The notes under the pieces are model-generated. The model had not been told where the DNA came from and made no database searches. It saw only the letters and a program-made list of their open reading frames with translations. DNA of 64,000 bases from Canna indica (Eukaryota > Streptophyta > Magnoliopsida > Zingiberales > Cannaceae), in contig CP136892.1 of the NCBI GenBank assembly GCA_034359265.1, positions 15,052,501-15,116,500 of the forward strand, written 5' to 3'. The translations under genes were made by a program, and so were the position numbers. Below, in pieces: positions 1 through 12,133 of the stretch; positions within the stretch are counted from its first letter, which is position 1, and every line of letters starts with the position of its first letter.

Positions 1-791
1 AATACTCTGACGGCTTAAGTTCATTATGCAGTTGCCCTACCAACAGCCTCTACCTGAACCAGTAAGGTTTGAGCTTTCCGGGTGCAACAATTACCTTATA
101 CATTTTATTATTTTAACACTTGAAGGAGAAAATATAGGTCAAATTCGCTAGTGAAGTCGAAAGCCAAAAGATTCTTATATAATTTTGAGCCCCTTGAGGT
201 ATCCATTCACTTTTAATTGTTTATTTGCATCAATAAGCACTTCAATCCTCACTGAGCTTGTACCTTTCATCTAGTACCACACAAACGCTATAGGGCCTCA
301 CTGCTGCCATGGAATTTCTATTCCAAAGTCCAAACAACTAATGGTATTATGAAACCTTCCTTGCCCAATAATGTCTTTAGTAAAGTTTGAACTTAAGTAT
401 ACATTCAGCTTTCTTTGTTGAAGTGAGTTTCAGATCTATTCTTACAATAAATGATAGAATATACTGCTTAGGGATCAGCTTACAATCATGGCATTCTTTT
501 TCTTCTACAACTCTAATTTATATGTGGCTAACTCAGAAGTCATGAACTGAGACACTAAATGTGCAGACTGAGAGAAGGGACAACTTTAAATGCTTAACCA
601 TGCTTGACAATGAAGTTTCTTAAGAGGTGAGAACTAAGTTGAAAAATAAAAATTGCAAAAAGTACAAAGCTTCAGTATATGACTAAAACTGAAAAGAATC
701 AAAAGAAATTCACTTCAAAAGAGTACAACCGGCTCACAAGCTGAACCATGACCAGGATAATTTAACAAGATAGGGAGACAAAGCATATTAC

Positions 792-1048
792 CCATGAGCT
801 GATGAAGAATCACTCACAACTGTGGCAGCCTTCATAATTGAGGAGTGTGGAACGGAGGCCTTCTTTCTCGATGCCAAGCATGATTCTGCCCCGTTTTGGT
901 GGTGATTCTTTTTGTTAGATGCAATGCTAGATGAACTAGTAAGGGCTATGGAAGCCATTAGAGCTCTACGGCAACACCTTGACCCCCATATAGGCAAGAG
1001 CAATGAATTTGAGAGCATAGGTGCGAAGATTACTGTGGAAGTAGCCAT
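792..1048 (-). CDS. Putative first exon, plastid-transit-like N-terminus, unknown gene
   Basis: An open frame starts at ATG 1048 (minus) and runs 85 codons before a good splice donor, GG|GTAATATG, whose GT is at 791-790; read-through would hit TAA two codons later. The peptide starts MATSTVIFAPMLSNSLLLP, is rich in Ser, Ala and basic residues and poor in acidic ones, as chloroplast transit peptides are. Later exons should lie below 790. A candidate segment at 54-94 (minus; acceptor TATAAG|GT, donor TCAG|GTAGAG) reads VIVAPGKLKPYWF, but this is weak. I do not recognise the family. The ORF could be a chance frame, but composition and donor together favour a real or recently dead exon. Confidence 0.45.
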
Positions 1049-2283
1049 TTTATACTAATTTGTCCTCTTCCTGTTCCTCTTTCTATGCTGGTGGAGTGTT
1101 TTTAATTAACCTGTTATAGAAGATATTAATCAAAGAGATGGTGGCAATTGCTCCACAGCCACCACTTGATGATGCAAGTTTTTATACAAGAATGAAAACA
1201 GAAAAAGAAGTAGAATCTCATACAGACACTAACTGTAAATCGTAAAAACCACCATAGTCATAACAGTTAATAACATACATTTTTGTTTCTTTTTAATCAG
1301 ATTATTGCTAACTGTTTGTCTCATTAATCATAAATTTTGGAGATTTTTGTAAACTGAAGTAAGGATGAATAACTTGATATAGAGGAATCAGCTAACCTAA
1401 CCATGTAGGTATTCTACATATTGAAACCAACTTTGAACAGCCAATTCTGTGATGATTAGCTCCAGATAGATAAATCAATTACTCAGATGGATTGGCTGAA
1501 TATGAAAGAATTACTAGATGCTAACACGAGTCGCCAGTCTCAAGAGCATCTTGCACAGTGAAAGAATAGCGACTGACAAATAAACTTAAAAACACTTAAC
1601 AATAAGGAAAACAAAAAAGTCGTTCCTTGAATAACATAAAACACAAAGGATTAGATTAGAGGCTGCATCAAGTTTACACCGAGTCTCAGAATATTCGGGG
1701 CAACCATTTCCGCGTGCATAGGTTAGGTTTATTTATTGAAAAGCTTATATATGATGTGGACTCAACCAAACTCGGAGAGCAAGTTCGAAGAAAATAATAT
1801 ATCCTTAGAGTATTAGCCAACTAGAACTCTGGACAACGAAAAGCTCAAAATACAAGAAAGAAAGAGTAAAAAGAAGAAAACTCGCTGTCTTTGGTAATTT
1901 AGTATTGCTGATCTTTCAATCGCCAAGCAAAGAGATTTGTACAAAAAACAGAGCATCAATTGTTGAAGCTCCAACCTTGAAAGCAATTACTTCACATAAT
2001 CTAATGGGTATTGGTAGCATGTAACTAGTGGAATCCGCTGAGAAAGGCCCACAGATATCCTAACAGAAATTACTATATTTGAGAGAAAAGAAGCATCAAT
2101 GTAAAGTAAATAACCATGGAAAGACTAGCACAAACCGAGAATGTATCTTTTTCAATCCTTGAGATTAGGAAGGAATGAGATAATTTGGTGAAACCGGTCG
2201 ATTATTTCTTTCACTTTGCAGAAGATGGGAAAGGGAAGGACCAAATACTCTCATGAGAAGGATTGGAGATAACTGAAAGGCGA
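1049..2283. other. Non-coding stretch upstream of the 792-1048 exon
   Basis: AT-rich sequence with no convincing frame on either strand. If the exon at 792-1048 is real, this holds its leader, upstream introns or promoter. No repeat structure was recognised. Confidence 0.3.
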
Positions 2284-2391
2284 TTAATGATGGATAAACG
2301 AAGGGAGAGAGAGGACAATGGCAGCAGCAAGAGCGGCGAGAGCAGGAGGAAAGGGAGGGCTCGAGGACGACGGGGGAACTCGGCGCTTCAT
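2284..2391 (-). other. GC-rich short ORF, possible leader exon or uORF
   Basis: ATG at 2391 (minus) opens a 35-codon frame starting MKRRVPPSSSSPPFPP and continuing through an Ala/Leu-rich stretch to TAA at 2284. It sits in a local GC-rich island (about 2320-2400) inside AT-rich DNA, which suggests a transcribed 5' leader of the minus-strand gene to its left. The peptide is low in complexity and matches no family I know. It could equally be a non-translated leader. Confidence 0.25.
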
Positions 2392-2436
2392 CCTACACTT
2401 TAAGAAGTCGCAAATACCCTTACCATGGTCTTCGAT

Positions 2437-3571
2437 TATAAAGTATTTATGATTTTGCAAATAAATTATATAATTTTTATAATTTTTTAAAGAGAAAATG
2501 TACAAAAATATCTCTAACATTTTTTCGCGAGTACTAAAATATATTTAATATTTTTTGAGGATCAAAAATATCCCTCGTATTATGAATTGGGTACACAAAT
2601 GCTCCTATAGGTAAACGGTGTTAGTTGAGAGATAACGGAGCTAACGTGGTTAATGACTGTGACTGATGACGTGGACATTTGAAGCGCATGCGGGCCAAGA
2701 CGTTTTCTCACGGGTACTAAAATGCCCCTAACGTTTTCTCACAGGTACAAAAATACCCCTAATATTTTCTCACGAGTACTAAAATAATCATAATATTTGT
2801 TTTGGACCTAAAATACCCCTGAAGTTATTGAAAATGGTACAAAAATGATATCAGACTAACTTTTGTTAGGTGAGACTTAACGGAGATGTCATGGATGCTG
2901 ATAAAGATATTAACTTTATACGTGAAACATATGTAGAGAGCAACTTGCCACGCAAGCGACACCTAATAAATTAAAAAGTGAAAATTTTGGTTCGATTTCA
3001 AATCGATTTTTTAATTAACCAAATTTTTTATTTTTGTATTCACCCCTACGATTGCGTGGCAAGTTGCTCTCTGCATATGCGCCGCGTGTAAAGTCAACAT
3101 TTTTGTCAGCATCCATGACATCTTCGTTAAGTCTCACCTAACAAAAGTTAGTCTGATGTCATTTTTATATCATTTTCAATAACCTCAATGGTATTTAAGG
3201 TCCAAAATAAACGTTAGGGGTATTTTTGTACATGTAAGAAAATGTTATGGGCATTTTAGTACCCGTGAGAAAATGTCTTGGCCCGCATGCGCGTCAGATG
3301 TCCACGTCATCAGTCTCAATCATCAGCCACGTCAGCTCTGCTATCTCTCAACTAACACTGTTTACCTGTAGGGGTATTTTTGTACCCAATTCATAACGTG
3401 AGGGGTATTTTTTATCCCAAAAAAATATTAGGGGTATTTTAGTACCCACGAGAAAACGTCGGGGGCATTTTTATACATTTTCCTTTTTTTTAAATTATTT
3501 TAAAAGAAAATTTTATAAAAATTATAAAAATTTTATAATTTGTTGATAAAATCATAAATACTTTATAATAT
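2437..3571. mobile_element. Fold-back (Mutator-like) element with long inverted arms
   Basis: Sequence from 2492 to about 2953 recurs as its reverse complement from 3484 back to about 3044, leaving a loop of about 90 bp. Shared text includes GCATGCGGGCCAAGAC, ACTAACTTTTGTTAGGTG and GAGAGCAACTTGCCACGC. The AT-rich flanks 2437-2491 and 3485-3571 are also inverted copies (TATAAAGTATTTATGATTTT), so the palindrome extends beyond the core. Inside each arm the phrase 'tacaaaaatacccct' recurs about every 40 bp. There is no coding sequence. Long TIRs and an A/T-rich insertion site fit non-autonomous Mutator-like fold-back elements; I could not settle the TSD. Confidence 0.7.
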
Positions 3572-3936
3572 TTATCAAAATCGTATTTTTTTATATTATA
3601 CAAATATTGCTCATCAATTATATTCATTTAGTTATTTATATTGATAATTATGAACTTCGATCAAAGTCCCTTATAAATGTATTTTATTGCAGAGAAAATT
3701 TTAAATTTTTCATAATTGTGAAGTTAATAAATCTAATAACTTAAAATGAGATTCTAATCGCATTTATATTAGTATTTAGCGATTTGGTAAAAAAATCTCA
3801 AACCGCTTATTTATATATTTTATTGCGCGAAAATTTTAAATTTCACATATTTATGATAATAATAAATTTAAAAATCTAAAATATGATTTTAATAATAATT
3901 ATATTGACAGTTACAAACTTTTACCAATGTCTTTAA
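3572..3936. repeat. AT-rich stretch with two diverged tandem copies
   Basis: Two related segments of about 150 bp follow one another (about 3640-3780 and 3781-3935). They share 'tattttattgc-g-gaaaattttaaattt' and 'aataaatttaa-aa-cta-aa'. No coding sequence was seen. Confidence 0.35.
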
Positions 3937-6900
3937 GAGATTGTTTGGTTGGCTGTAATTGAACTTGTCAGCAATTAGATTTACAGCATTTATCATCCTC
4001 AACTGTTTGATTAGATCCAATTGCAGGATTTAGATTTGCAGGCCCAAAAGACTGCAAACCCAACTTGCAGGCTGCATCAAGGGCTCTCGACTCCCTTGCT
4101 GCCCCCGACTCCCCTCGACGCCCCCCGACTTCCCCGAGCCCCCGACGCCCCCTACTAGCCCCCTAGTCCCCCCAACACCCTCTACTCACCCCTTAGTCCT
4201 CTCGACGCCCCCTGCAGTCCCCTACTCTCCCCGACGCCCCCTGCTCGCCCCCTACTCTGACGCCTCCTGCTCGCCACCTACTCCCCCGACTCTCACTGCA
4301 ACTGTGACTTTCCCCTCGACTTCGCCGCTAACCTCCCCGACTTCACTTGTCTCTGTTGTGAGCAGTCACTGCCGACTGCCCTGTCGACTCTTCCCAACTT
4401 CTTCTTCTTCTCCTTCTTTGAGCAATCATTGCCAACCGTCGCCTACTGTGAAGTCTGTAAGCAGTCACCGCCGTGAGGTAATCCACAAAACTTTTTGCCT
4501 GTTGTGAGCAGTCACCGATGTGAGGTAATCCACAAGATTGTTGCCTGCTGCGAGCAGTCACCGCTTCTGCCCATATCATTTTCTCACAAGACTTTTTGCC
4601 CATGTAGGTAATCCTCCTTGACTATCTCCACTTGTCTATTTTCATAGTGTAAAAGAAATAGTTATCATATATAAGTAACACAACCAGTTCAGACTAAGGA
4701 ACATGTTAATAACATTCCTATTTGTTAATTATCAGCACTATTGATGCTCTGATATCAAGAGCATGAAAGAAAGAAGCTCTTATTTGCTTCTTCTTTGGCT
4801 TCTATCAGATTAGGTATTATCTTCCATTATCTTTGTTGCAAGTAAAATTTGAACTACTAGACAGTCACTTTTTTATGAACTAAGCTTAGCAGTTTCTTTG
4901 GAACTTTTACTCTATAGATGCTTTAAAAATGTAGCGAATGTTAGCATAATTAATTAAATATAAGCTTCTCTTAGCCATGTTAATAAATACCTGCTTTCCA
5001 CTTCCTTTGGCACGTGTATGCCACGTGGCAACTACAACTATTTTCCATTACTTTAGTTTGTTTAGGCCGTTGCTTTTCATCGTGCTACTACATCTATAAA
5101 TGTCTATGTAAAGCTCTCTTAATATCAGATTTGAAATCATTTTTGAGTATTTTTCGGAGCTAGCTTTCATTTTGCAATAGTGATCAGTTAGTGGAATTTA
5201 AAGTTACTCTTCAATGTGTGAAACTGAGAAAAGGTATGCGTTTTAAGAGATCAAATGGATCAATTCCAATTCTATTAGTTGAAAATAATTGAAAGTTTAT
5301 GCATTGTAAAATATTCTAGTTTGATCAATTTTTTTTCCAGGAATTAGTCATGAAGAGTATCAAGAAACAGAACAGGATTAATTCTATGAGATTAGTTGAA
5401 GACCATTCCAAGCAAGTAAGTGGTTTGAAGGCTGACAACAATCTTCAGGCATATATGCTTTATTCTTTCCTTATTTGAATTGTACAAACTTACACATATG
5501 TAATAACAATCCAACCAAGAAGAGTTTATTCACAAGAAGACTTGATAGATAACATGATTTTATTCATGAGTGGAAGAATCAGTATCAATTTGATTTCTGC
5601 ATATGATTAGTTGGATTCCGAATTTTTTGAGTTGATATATAGTTTTTCATTTTTGAACCTAATCTACCAATACAACAAGTTGAGGAGAGATAAATTGGAG
5701 CTTGTGATAACAGTTGGACCTATATATTTGTTTCATTATTGAACCTGATTTATTTGACATCTGTGAATCAATTTGCAATGATATAGGTAGTATAATTTCT
5801 GACATCAGTTTCTAATTTTTTATGTTGTTTCTTAATTTCTATCTGATATTGCAGTATAATCGAGACCATCAATTAGTAGAAAGGAATTAATCCAAAGCAT
5901 ATTGGAGCTTTGACACTTTCTGAGCTCTCCATTTGTTTGAAGCTCAATACCCACCACTGATATATTGAGACTCGATACTGTTATCAATTCTCAATATTGA
6001 TATAAGTAGTTTTAGCTTTTGAGACCCAATACTGATATCAGTATTGAGTCAATACTGATATCAGTAGAAAAGTAGTAATGTACATTATACATAGAAAAAT
6101 AGTAATGTTTGATATCCTCACTACATAGAAAAGTAGAAAACTAGTAATGTACATAGAAAAGTAAAAAGTAGACTCAATACTGAATTAGGAATATTAATAT
6201 CCTCATTATTTCTAATTCTAATTCTGATGTACATAGAAAAATAGTAATGTTTGATTTCTGAACACAAACATCTAAGAAGATATGCTAGGTGTCATCAAGC
6301 TACATGATTCACATTCAAAAGATGCATGACAAACTTTTAAGAGATTTTGTATATAATTGAGAGAATGAAATCAAATAGTATCATGGAGTGGTAAGCAAAG
6401 TTTATATTCATTTACTTTTTGCAAGTCCATTTGTTGTGGCTTTCATCAGAAGCTTACACACAGAACAATTAATCCACTCGAAGATGTTAGCACATTATTC
6501 TATTTTAACTAATTGGGAGCCAGCAGACTGGGTGTTGGGGACCTAGTTTGGTTTTGATCTCTTAGGGGACTGTGTATTTTATCATTCGCAAGCTAAAATA
6601 TTTTTTCTTCTTACACCCTTTAGCATACTTCAATTCAAAATTGTCGATCATCTTTAAAAAAAACTTGTGAAGAAACTAGTTTCCAGGACATGATATTGTT
6701 TAACTGTGATTTTGATCCATTTACCACACCCAATAGAAAATCTTGTTTTCCTGTAGCTATCTAACTTTTTGACAAGGAGTGGAATCTCGAGAACTATGGA
6801 AAAGAAGTGTCAAAGCTTAGTTCCAAGATTAGTTTTTCCTGTTTATCAATCTTGATATTTTGGATATGTAAAGACACAGGGGGATCTGCAAGTTGCATTG

Positions 6901-7520
6901 ATCTTCACATCACTTCTGCATCTTTTTGCTTAGGAAAAATATATTAGTCTTTCTAAAATTTATATGTTATGTCCTAGTGTTTAGCAAGGTGGTTAGTTGA
7001 TGAAAGGTGGATGGATGATACTGAAAACTATGCTAGCATAAGGAAGCATGATCTCGAAACTGAGCTTGAGACAATGAAGGAACATCCGAGAAAAATGATA
7101 TGGAATGTTGCTTCGCTTGCTGGATGCGTCGGATCCCACTCGCTCTTTACTCGGTCATTCAAACATTTTGTATTTATTCAACATGTATTTTTTTCTATTT
7201 ATTCAAAATATTATTGTAATGTTTAGATGTAAAGTCTTTTGTAGGTCATTGGCGTTTCTAATACTAATTAATTTATTATTTTTTAAGTTAATACAAGTTG
7301 CAATTTCTATTTGCGGCCAACCAAACATCCGCAAATAAAAGTTGCAAGTTGCAAGTGTACTTGCAACTTCCATTTGCGGCCAACCAAACGCCTGCGAATA
7401 GAAGTTGTAACTCACTTGCGGGCAACCAAACGGTAGGCTGCAAAATATATTTACGAACATTTGCTTTTGCATGCAAATAGATTTTGTAGCATTTGCACTT
7501 GCGGGCAACCAAACACCCCC
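3937..7520. mobile_element. PIF/Harbinger-type DNA transposon, non-autonomous or decayed
   Basis: The left end GAGATTGTTTGGTTGGCTG and the reverse complement of the right end GGGGGTGTTTGGTTGCCCG match at 14 of 19 positions. Both sides are flanked by TAA (3934-3936 and 7521-7523), the 3-bp TSD typical of PIF/Harbinger. Subterminal 'GTTTGGTTGCCCGCAA' repeats recur at about 7367-7515. No DDE transposase or Myb-like partner is visible. A C-rich low-complexity block fills 4084-4320. A short frame at 7011-7130 (MDDTENYASIRKHDLETEL) might be a last-exon remnant of captured or element sequence. At 3.6 kb it is long for a MITE and short for an autonomous element. Confidence 0.65.
4084..4320 (+). repeat. 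C-rich low-complexity block
   Basis: Degenerate repeats of 'cgacgccccctactcgcccc' type, strongly biased to C on the plus strand, inside the Harbinger-type element. Not coding as far as can be seen. Confidence 0.7.
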
Positions 7521-7549
7521 TAACTATTAATGTAGTTATGATTAATATC

Positions 7550-7920
7550 TCTCGGTTGGACTACTACCTTTGGGTCCGGTTGGATTAGGTCGAGAATCAC
7601 CCACACACATGAACCAGACTCAAGTCAAGCCAAACGATTTAACTCAGGGACTCCACCCAGCTCTACATGGATACTCCTATCCACATTAATCCATTACGAG
7701 GGATTCATCATTCACATACCCGACATCTCTGGGATCAACCTCGTTCCCTTCTGAGCAACATCCCCACGAGATTATTGGGTACTTTAGATTCTAAATTTCA
7801 TTACCTCCATCTTGAACATAGTCTTGTTTGAGCGTCAAAGTATCTTTTGCATGTCCCCCCTCCTCCGCCGGAGTTGCACTTGACTAGGAGACGCACCTAA
7901 ATGCACCGCTTCGACTTCAA
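7550..7920 (+). mobile_element. Ty3/gypsy (Tat-type) LTR fragment
   Basis: Resembles the LTR at 22464-22862. Both contain 'gaacCAGACTCAAGTCAAG', 'ctccaccc', 'gagattattgg', and the tail 'ttgagcgtc-aagtatctttt-ca' followed by a run of C and 'ggagacgc'. No internal domain follows, so it is a truncated or solo LTR in the same orientation. Ends and TSD are not defined. Confidence 0.6.
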
Positions 7921-8012
7921 GCAAGAACAATCTCATTTTAGGTTGTTAGGTCTACTAATTTTATAAGCATGTCAAATCTGAAATTTTATATGTAATAAAA
8001 TGTATATATAAA

Positions 8013-8207
8013 TAGGGGTGGAAATAGGTCAAGCGGCCTGCTAGGAGCCCGTGGCCTGGCCTAGCTTGGCCTATTTTAAAAAAATCAGGCTCAAACTTTG
8101 AAATAGGCATGTTTTCCTTATCGGGTCAGGCACAGGCTCAATTTAAAGTCTATTGAGCTTGACAGACCGTCCTGGACCTATTAAGGTGATGTATACATAT
8201 TATATAA

Positions 8208-8260
<53 letters not shown>

Positions 8261-8443
8261 CTTATAAACATGTTTTATATTGAAAGTAGATTTTATATTG
8301 GAAGCCAGCTTCATAAACAGGCCATAGGCCAGATCAGGCCAATGAACATGCCAAACTCATACCAAAAGTTAAGTCTATCACAGGCCACAGGTCAAGCCCA
8401 AACTAATCTTTTACTATACAAGTCTAGCATGTTTCCACCCCTA
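8013..8443. mobile_element. hAT-type MITE
   Basis: Ends are TAGGGGTGGAAA and its inverse TTTCCACCCCTA. They are flanked by TATATAAA (8005-8012) and TATATAAG (8444-8451), an 8-bp TSD with one mismatch, as for hAT elements. The interior is non-coding and contains a long (TA)n tract at about 8216-8255. Confidence 0.8.
8216..8255. repeat. (TA)n microsatellite
   Basis: Nearly uninterrupted TA dinucleotides inside the hAT-type MITE. Confidence 0.95.
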
Positions 8444-8451
8444 TATATAAG

Positions 8452-9333
8452 CAGTTAGATATTTTGATCAAAATCGTAATTGTCAATAAAATCATAATTA
8501 TGTAAATGAAAAGAATTGGGTAGTAATTGTTATATCCGATCAATTGTCAAAATTTCTTAGAATGTGTCCTTGAATTTATCCAAGACTTGAGCAAAACTTA
8601 GATTGGAGAAGACTACGGTCCTTAGTTTCTTTCTTGGAACTATGTTCCTATTTATTTATGTTTCTAAGGGTATATTATAAAATAAGTTTTGTTTTTGACA
8701 AATACCATAATTTTTTATGATTTCTTCAAATTATTATAAAATAATTAACTAATTTTGTGGCCAACTGTAGGTAGCACAATTGGTGATAATATATTGTATA
8801 TTGTTTAGAGATTTAGAGTTTGACCATAGTATGGTCATCTATTGTAATTTTTTTATTTTTGTTAAAAAAAATAATTAAATTCATGAAAAATAATAAAATT
8901 TTAATAAAATAATACTACTAATAATAATAATAATAATTAAATTTCATAATAATTTTAATATAACTCAACGGCAAAGTATTTTTATGTATCAAATAAATGT
9001 AAGGATGTCAACCGTTAGTTTAGTTTGGTTTAACCCATTAATTAAAAAAAATCAAATTGAAAAAAAAAATCATTCTCAAAATTTAAAAAATTTGTTAAAC
9101 ATTTGGTTTAATGACATTGAATTTGAATTATGAGTTTTGCGTGGAAAAAAAATAACATTTTAAGCAAATTGTGGTCAACAACGATGTTGATACTAATTAA
9201 GAGAGTGGAGACAATTCGAGCAATGGTAATGGGTTGACACAAGCGGAGGTAAAGACTAAAAAATGGGACGACACATTATTAGTATTTTGCTGCTCTCCAT
9301 CTCTCGCATGGTTAAGAAAATCACATACTCGTT
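8452..9333. other. AT-rich spacer, nothing recognised
   Basis: Very AT-rich, with homopolymer runs and no supported gene. Around 9005-9060 'ggatgtcaaccgttagtttag' resembles a hAT terminus, but no partner end was found. Confidence 0.4.
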
Positions 9334-10905
9334 GTGTTGGCCTAAAGTTTTAAATTCCGGTCTTAATCTTAATTTTAATAATAACAAACATATAACTAAT
9401 ACTTTTATGAAGACATATTTTCAAATTTCATATCGATTTGTATGCGACGTCCCCGATAAAAAAATCAAAGAAATTGGCAAGGACACTCAGATTTCATCGA
9501 GAAGATAAAGTTTTGATTTAGGATGTCTAGATTATATGTATATTCTCTATTTGATGCATAAAAACTCAAAAACGAAATCTAAACTTCGAAAACTTGAAAA
9601 ATATATAATAAAAAAATATTACTTTAAAATTTCAAAGTATATGAGGCCCCTTGGAGGGCTACATAATTTAGATATTTTTTTGACATCAAAAGTACCGATA
9701 ATTGTTCATTAGGTAAAAGTAAGTTAAAGACTCATTTAAAAGAAATTTTTGGAAACCTTTAGTCTATCTATATTTGCCTCGGGAGATTTTAAAATTTTCG
9801 ATTTTCACATATTTGTACTAGACCCCAAAATTTAGATTTTGATTCTTAAATATTTTGATTTTTTAGATATTTTTATTGAATCTAAATGAGGGGTACTTCC
9901 TTATTAACATTTATGTTTTAAAGTTAATTATCTTAAAGTTAAGAAATATTAATAAGATTTGAAATGCTAGGAACCACCAAAACTGTCCAAAATTCCCAAA
10001 ATACCTCTAACAACTCTATTTTGAATTTTGACATGTTTAGCTTATTTGAAATCAAGCTTCTCTTGGTGTTTTCTCTATATAAACACATCACCTACCTTCC
10101 ATAAGTCTTCTAACACTTCATGAGATATCTATTGATCACTTTTAACCTCCTTGAGTCATCTATTGATCATCTATAAGCTTCATTGAGATAATATTTGTGC
10201 AAAACCCTAGCTTCGAGCTTCTACCTTCTTAATTGAGCCTTTAACCTTGAGTTTCATCATCAAAGGCATCAAAATGAAGCTAGGATCTTGTGTTGGAGTT
10301 AAGTAGTTTATTATTTTGATTATTGCTCGATTATTGTTGTATGTTCTTGTTATTTCTTTATTACTTGTGTTTGTAAGAAGGTGTGGGTAACACCTAGCTT
10401 CGAGCTTCTACCTTCTTAATTGAGCCTTTAACCTTGAGTTTCATCATCAAATGCATCAAAATGAAGCTAGGATCTTGTGTTGGAGTTAAGTAGTTTATTA
10501 TTTTGATTATTGCTCGATTATTGTTGTATGTTCTTGTTATTTCTTTATTACTTGTGTTTGTAAGAAGGTGTGGGTAACACACCTTGGGTTCACTTATTCG
10601 TAACTTTAATGTTTCTTAGGTTTGAGAAAGATGCACTCTCTAGTGTGAGAGATAAGACACTGGTAGACCCTCATTAGAAGGAAATGAAAATTAATACAAG
10701 TGGTTGTGAAATCCTTGGTGATGAGCCAAAGTAATGGAGTAGGCATTGATGTCGAACCACTATAAATCAACTTGTTAGCATTGTTTGATTTTGTGTGTTC
10801 TCATTCACTTATCTTGCTTTCACATTTAGAGTAAAGTTTAAAGTGGGGATAAAATCTAGACTCATACTATTCACCCTCCTCTAGTGTGCCTTAACACCTT
10901 TCACA
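9334..10905 (+). mobile_element. Copia (SIRE/Maximus-like) solo LTR A
   Basis: Begins TGTTGGCCTAAAG and ends near '...ctattcaccctcctctagtgtg...tttcaca', matching the ends of the LTRs of the complete element at 25587-32376 but on plus. A TATA box, TATATAAA, lies at 10076-10083. Unlike the other six LTRs it has no CGGTCGACCG palindrome array upstream of the TATA box. It carries a 187-bp tandem duplication. No TSD could be matched, so the right end is uncertain by 10-20 bp. It is not followed by a primer site or gag, so it is a solo or isolated LTR. Confidence 0.7.
10207..10580 (+). repeat. Tandem duplication, 187 bp x 2, inside LTR A
   Basis: 10207-10393 and 10394-10580 read the same, starting 'ctagcttcgagcttctacc' and ending at 'gtgtgggtaacac'. 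I saw one difference (caaaggcatc / caaatgcatc). This is a recent duplication downstream of the TATA box. Confidence 0.9.
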
Positions 10906-10910
10906 TTATG

Positions 10911-11126
10911 GTTCATTTGCTTTACTGGATAGGATAGTAAAATAAATGATGGAGTAGTAAATAAGATTTTTTTTAAATTTGGTATACATAAGATATAATA
11001 TTAAATGTATATTATTCTGATCTAATTTTTTTCCAATCTATATACTAAACCAACAACGGATATAAATCTATTCCTTATCATATCCTTATTTATCTTATAA
11101 AATAAATATATCTTTAAAGTATTAAC
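10911..11126. repeat. Dispersed AT-rich repeat, copy 1
   Basis: Shares long blocks with the reverse complement of 61270-61530, such as 'ggataggatagtaaa' near the left end and 'tctaatttttttcc-aatctat' further in. No clear TSD. A MITE or a degraded DNA transposon is likely. Confidence 0.55.
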
Positions 11127-12017
11127 ATAAGGTATGCTCAAACGCAAGCGCCTTGGGATGCCACTTTTTGTTAAGCCAACTGGCCTTCCATCAAGAGCTA
11201 CTCCAAAAGCAACTCTGATTTCCACTGCAACTGAATACACTTAGCAACATATTGAAATTGGACCAATGGTTGGAAAAGCTATATAGTAGGTTTACTGGTC
11301 TTGGCTAAGTAATAGATATAGTCAGTATAATTGTCTAGAAAAACATATTCTCATTCGGTACTCTCGAGGTCAAATGGGCATTCAAAGAGGTTCATCGTCT
11401 TACTTATCCAAGCATGACGTCGAATAGTCGAATATGTTGTACTCTGATTTTGATGAGGTTATGAACCATTTACTGTTACCATATTGCTCATTATTAGGTA
11501 ACACATCCCTCTTTATCTATTTCAGGATTACTTTTTCCTCTAAGGGCGTTTTTTTCTTTCCCTACAACAAAGCCTACCGATCTATAGTCGGAGAATCGAT
11601 AATTTTGCTAAGGCAAGAAAGGTTAAGGTCTCGAGATAGACACATTATTTTTTTTCGGTATTTTCCTCCTCTCAATGAGTTCTCGAACCTAAAGCAGTCC
11701 ATTCTATCTTGGCCGAAAAAGGTAAAATCAAATCAAGCTCTAATTTAACCTTATTTATCTAGAAAAATCGAACTCTATTTTTTTTTTCAGAAAGGAGTTT
11801 GACTGCTTAACAAACGTGGAAAACAAATATATGTGAAAAGAGTATGATGGGCCCAATCCAACGTAGGCCCAAGCTTTAGACCTAAAACTTCCCATTTATG
11901 AGTATATTAATGATTTGGGGTAGAATCTCTAAACGATGCAGTGGTCAACTGCTCTATTAAGCTAAAAAATATAATGTAAAAATCAAAACATGTTAGTTGG
12001 TGGAAAATGATGGACAA
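11127..12017. other. Unassigned stretch
   Basis: Holds two open frames I cannot place. One is on minus at 11022-11240, including AVEIRVAFGVALDGRPVGL. The other is on plus at 11434-11748 (104 codons). Neither has domain motifs, splice context or repeats that identify it. They may be remnants of an older insertion. Confidence 0.3.
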
Positions 12018-12133
12018 TTTTTTTTTTACACCAAAACAAATAATTAATTAATGATAAATAGGACTGGGGAAATCCACATGCAATAAATAATTGAGCTTCA
12101 AAGGTTAACAATGGACTCTTTTAGACAACGGGT

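Noticed and set aside
54..94. Small minus exon (VIVAPGKLKPYWF) of the gene at 792-1048
   Set aside because: Splice sites fit, but the segment is only 41 bp, another frame is equally open and no family match could be recalled. It is mentioned only within the 792-1048 entry.
4304..4603. ORFs on both strands in the C-rich block
   Set aside because: Low-complexity sequence inside a Harbinger-type element; no domain and no splice context.
11880..11970. Possible tRNA-like stretch
   Set aside because: I could not form a consistent cloverleaf or find A and B boxes.
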